Assembly: GCA_017501055.1 (NCBI GenBank)
Contig: JAFVXP010000022.1
Location: forward strand, 1-5,513
From: Clostridia bacterium
GTDB taxonomy: Bacteria > Bacillota > Clostridia > Oscillospirales > CAG-382
Length of the DNA stretch: 5,513 nt
Reading direction: 5' to 3'
A program made the position numbers and the translations under genes. The number at the start of each line of letters is the position of its first letter. Positions within the stretch are counted from its first letter, which is position 1. Below are positions 5,080 through 5,513 of the stretch, piece after piece. Under the pieces are notes generated by a model that was given only the letters and a program-made list of their open reading frames with translations, searched no databases and was not told the DNA's origin.

Positions 5080-5118
5080 GGACTTTGTAATTTCACAGAC
5101 ATAAGAAACAACGGATTG
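5080..5118 (-). repeat. D module copy D3
   Basis: On the minus strand it reads AATCCGTTGTTTC, TTAT, GTCTGTGAAATTACAAAG. It lies between C4 and B2 in the same orientation as both, the same neighbour order as in cluster 1. Confidence 0.65.
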
Positions 5119-5157
5119 AGATTCTTCACTTCATATTCATTTCGTTCAGAATGACAA
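5117..5157 (-). repeat. C module copy C4 (short form)
   Basis: On the minus strand it starts TGTCATTCTGAACGAA and ends GAAGAATCTC, with about 11 bases between. The ends recur in C2 and C3, but this copy lacks their long inner hairpin. Confidence 0.7.
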
Positions 5158-5163
5158 CTGTAT

Positions 5164-5199
5164 TTTTTCCTTGCGTTCAGTATAACCTGTCATTCCGAG
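5164..5199 (+). repeat. 35-bp direct repeat, copy 2
   Basis: Second copy of the sequence at 1065-1099: TTTTTCCTTGCGTTCAG, then TATAACC, then TGTCATTCCGAG. Unlike copy 1 it is not preceded by a terminator stem. It leads directly into C module C2. Confidence 0.7.
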
Positions 5200-5260
5200 A
5201 GACATCGGGGTCCCCACAAAACCGTGTGTTTTGTGGGGTGATATAACGAGGAATCTCACC
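5187..5260 (+). repeat. C module copy C2 with long inner hairpin
   Basis: It starts CTGTCATTCCGAG and ends GAGGAATCTCACC. Inside, CCCCACAAAAC (5212-5222) and GTTTTGTGGGG (5228-5238) form a perfect 11-bp stem with loop CGTGT, preceded by CGGGGT. The layout matches C3 in reverse. Confidence 0.75.
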
Positions 5261-5280
5261 CAGGAGAACGAAAAAGTTAA

Positions 5281-5310
5281 TTGTTCAAAGACGGAAGAAA
5301 CAACAGAGTG
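5281..5310 (-). repeat. D module copy D4 (partial)
   Basis: On the minus strand it reads CTGTTGTTTC, TTCC, GTCTTTGAA, directly after the AATCTCAC end of C3. It keeps the D core with one change (TCTTTG for TCTGTG). Confidence 0.55.
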
Positions 5311-5376
5311 AGATTCTTCACTTGACACCCCAAAAACACAAGTGTTTTCGGGGACCCCGTCGTTCAGAATGACAGC
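5309..5376 (-). repeat. C module copy C3 with long inner hairpin
   Basis: On the minus strand it starts TGTCATTCTGAACGACGGGG and ends GAAGAATCTCAC. Inside, CCCCAAAAACAC (5328-5339) and GTGTTTTCGGGG (5342-5353) pair over 12 positions with one mismatch. Stem sequence differs from C2, but the position and the CGGGGTCCCC lead-in are shared. Confidence 0.75.
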
Positions 5377-5426
5377 TTTGTGGTTCGTTGTTTGTTATTC
5401 ATGAGTTGTTTGTGGGAATTTGATAT

Positions 5427-5454
5427 TGTAGGGACAGGCGTCCTCGACTGTCCG
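5427..5454 (+). repeat. A module copy A3
   Basis: It begins TGTAGGGACAGGCGTCCTCG and ends GACTGTCCG. GGACAG (5432-5437) and CTGTCC (5448-5453) form a perfect 6-bp stem around a 10-base loop. Confidence 0.8.
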
Positions 5455-5464
5455 CAACATAAAA

Positions 5465-5503
5465 TTTTGTTGTTTCAAATGTCTGTGAAACTACAATAGG
5501 ATT
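5465..5503 (+). repeat. D module copy D5
   Basis: It reads GTTGTTTC, AAAT, GTCTGTGAAACTACAA, close to D3 but on the plus strand, and follows A3. GTTTC and GAAAC inside it are complementary and could form a small stem. Confidence 0.65.
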
Positions 5504-5513
5504 TTATAAACAA

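Larger units (their letters stand above)
4891..5513. other. Intergenic repeat cluster 2 (no gene)
   Basis: This 623-base stretch runs to the window edge with no credible coding region; its ORFs cut across repeats and lack ribosome binding sites. In order it holds D2 (+), A2 (-), B2 (-), D3 (-), C4 (-), the direct repeat leading into C2 (+), D4 (-), C3 (-), A3 (+) and D5 (+). No T-tract terminator for the preceding enzyme gene was found. The first strong hairpin after it is B2. Confidence 0.75.

Noticed and set aside
4746..5328. Minus-strand ORFs 4746-5060 and 5146-5328
   Set aside because: They run through hairpin repeats or antisense to the enzyme gene, without ribosome binding sites or recognisable protein character.
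4911..5503. CRISPR array
   Set aside because: The repeats are of several kinds, differ in orientation and are unevenly spaced, with no constant spacer length and no cas gene.

Overview
The window looks like chromosomal DNA from a Clostridia-type member of the Bacillota, probably an uncultured gut or sediment lineage. The grounds are a SpoIID/LytB-family secreted protein, AGGAGG-type ribosome binding sites, GTG starts, classic Rho-independent terminators, moderate GC, and dense families of hairpin-forming intergenic repeats. No phage, plasmid, CRISPR, defence or transposase gene is visible, and no tRNA or rRNA.

Layout: (1) 1-962, plus strand, the C-terminal third of valyl-tRNA synthetase, cut by the window edge. 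Two hairpins follow, and the second is a clear intrinsic terminator. (2) 1063-1372, a non-coding repeat cluster ending in a minus-strand terminator. (3) 1373-3493, a minus-strand two-gene unit. A 172-residue secreted protein comes first and overlaps by 14 bases the start of a SpoIID/LytB-domain protein. The SpoIID gene carries a one-base frameshift near 1784-1795, so its C-terminal 137 codons lie in another frame. (4) 3494-3768, a divergent intergenic region. It holds four T-tracts at exact 10-base spacing, a sigma-E-like promoter candidate just upstream of the minus-strand unit, and a perfect TATAAT box with a TTGACA only 8 bases away. (5) 3769-4890, plus strand, a PLP-dependent cystathionine gamma-synthase/lyase family enzyme with all main cofactor residues. 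(6) 4891-5513, a second, larger non-coding repeat cluster.

The housekeeping genes (valS and a sulfur amino-acid enzyme) are unrelated in function to the envelope gene pair between them. The valS gene and the SpoIID unit converge on repeat cluster 1. The SpoIID unit and the transsulfuration gene diverge from the T-tract region.

The most interesting material is non-coding. Four short modules (called A, B, C and D here) recur in both clusters, largely in the same order and orientation (C, then D, then A or B). Modules A and B form hairpins that keep pairing through paired base changes, and two C modules carry related but different long inner hairpins. This resembles a composite, possibly mobile or RNA-structured repeat family. 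No new protein-based system is evident.
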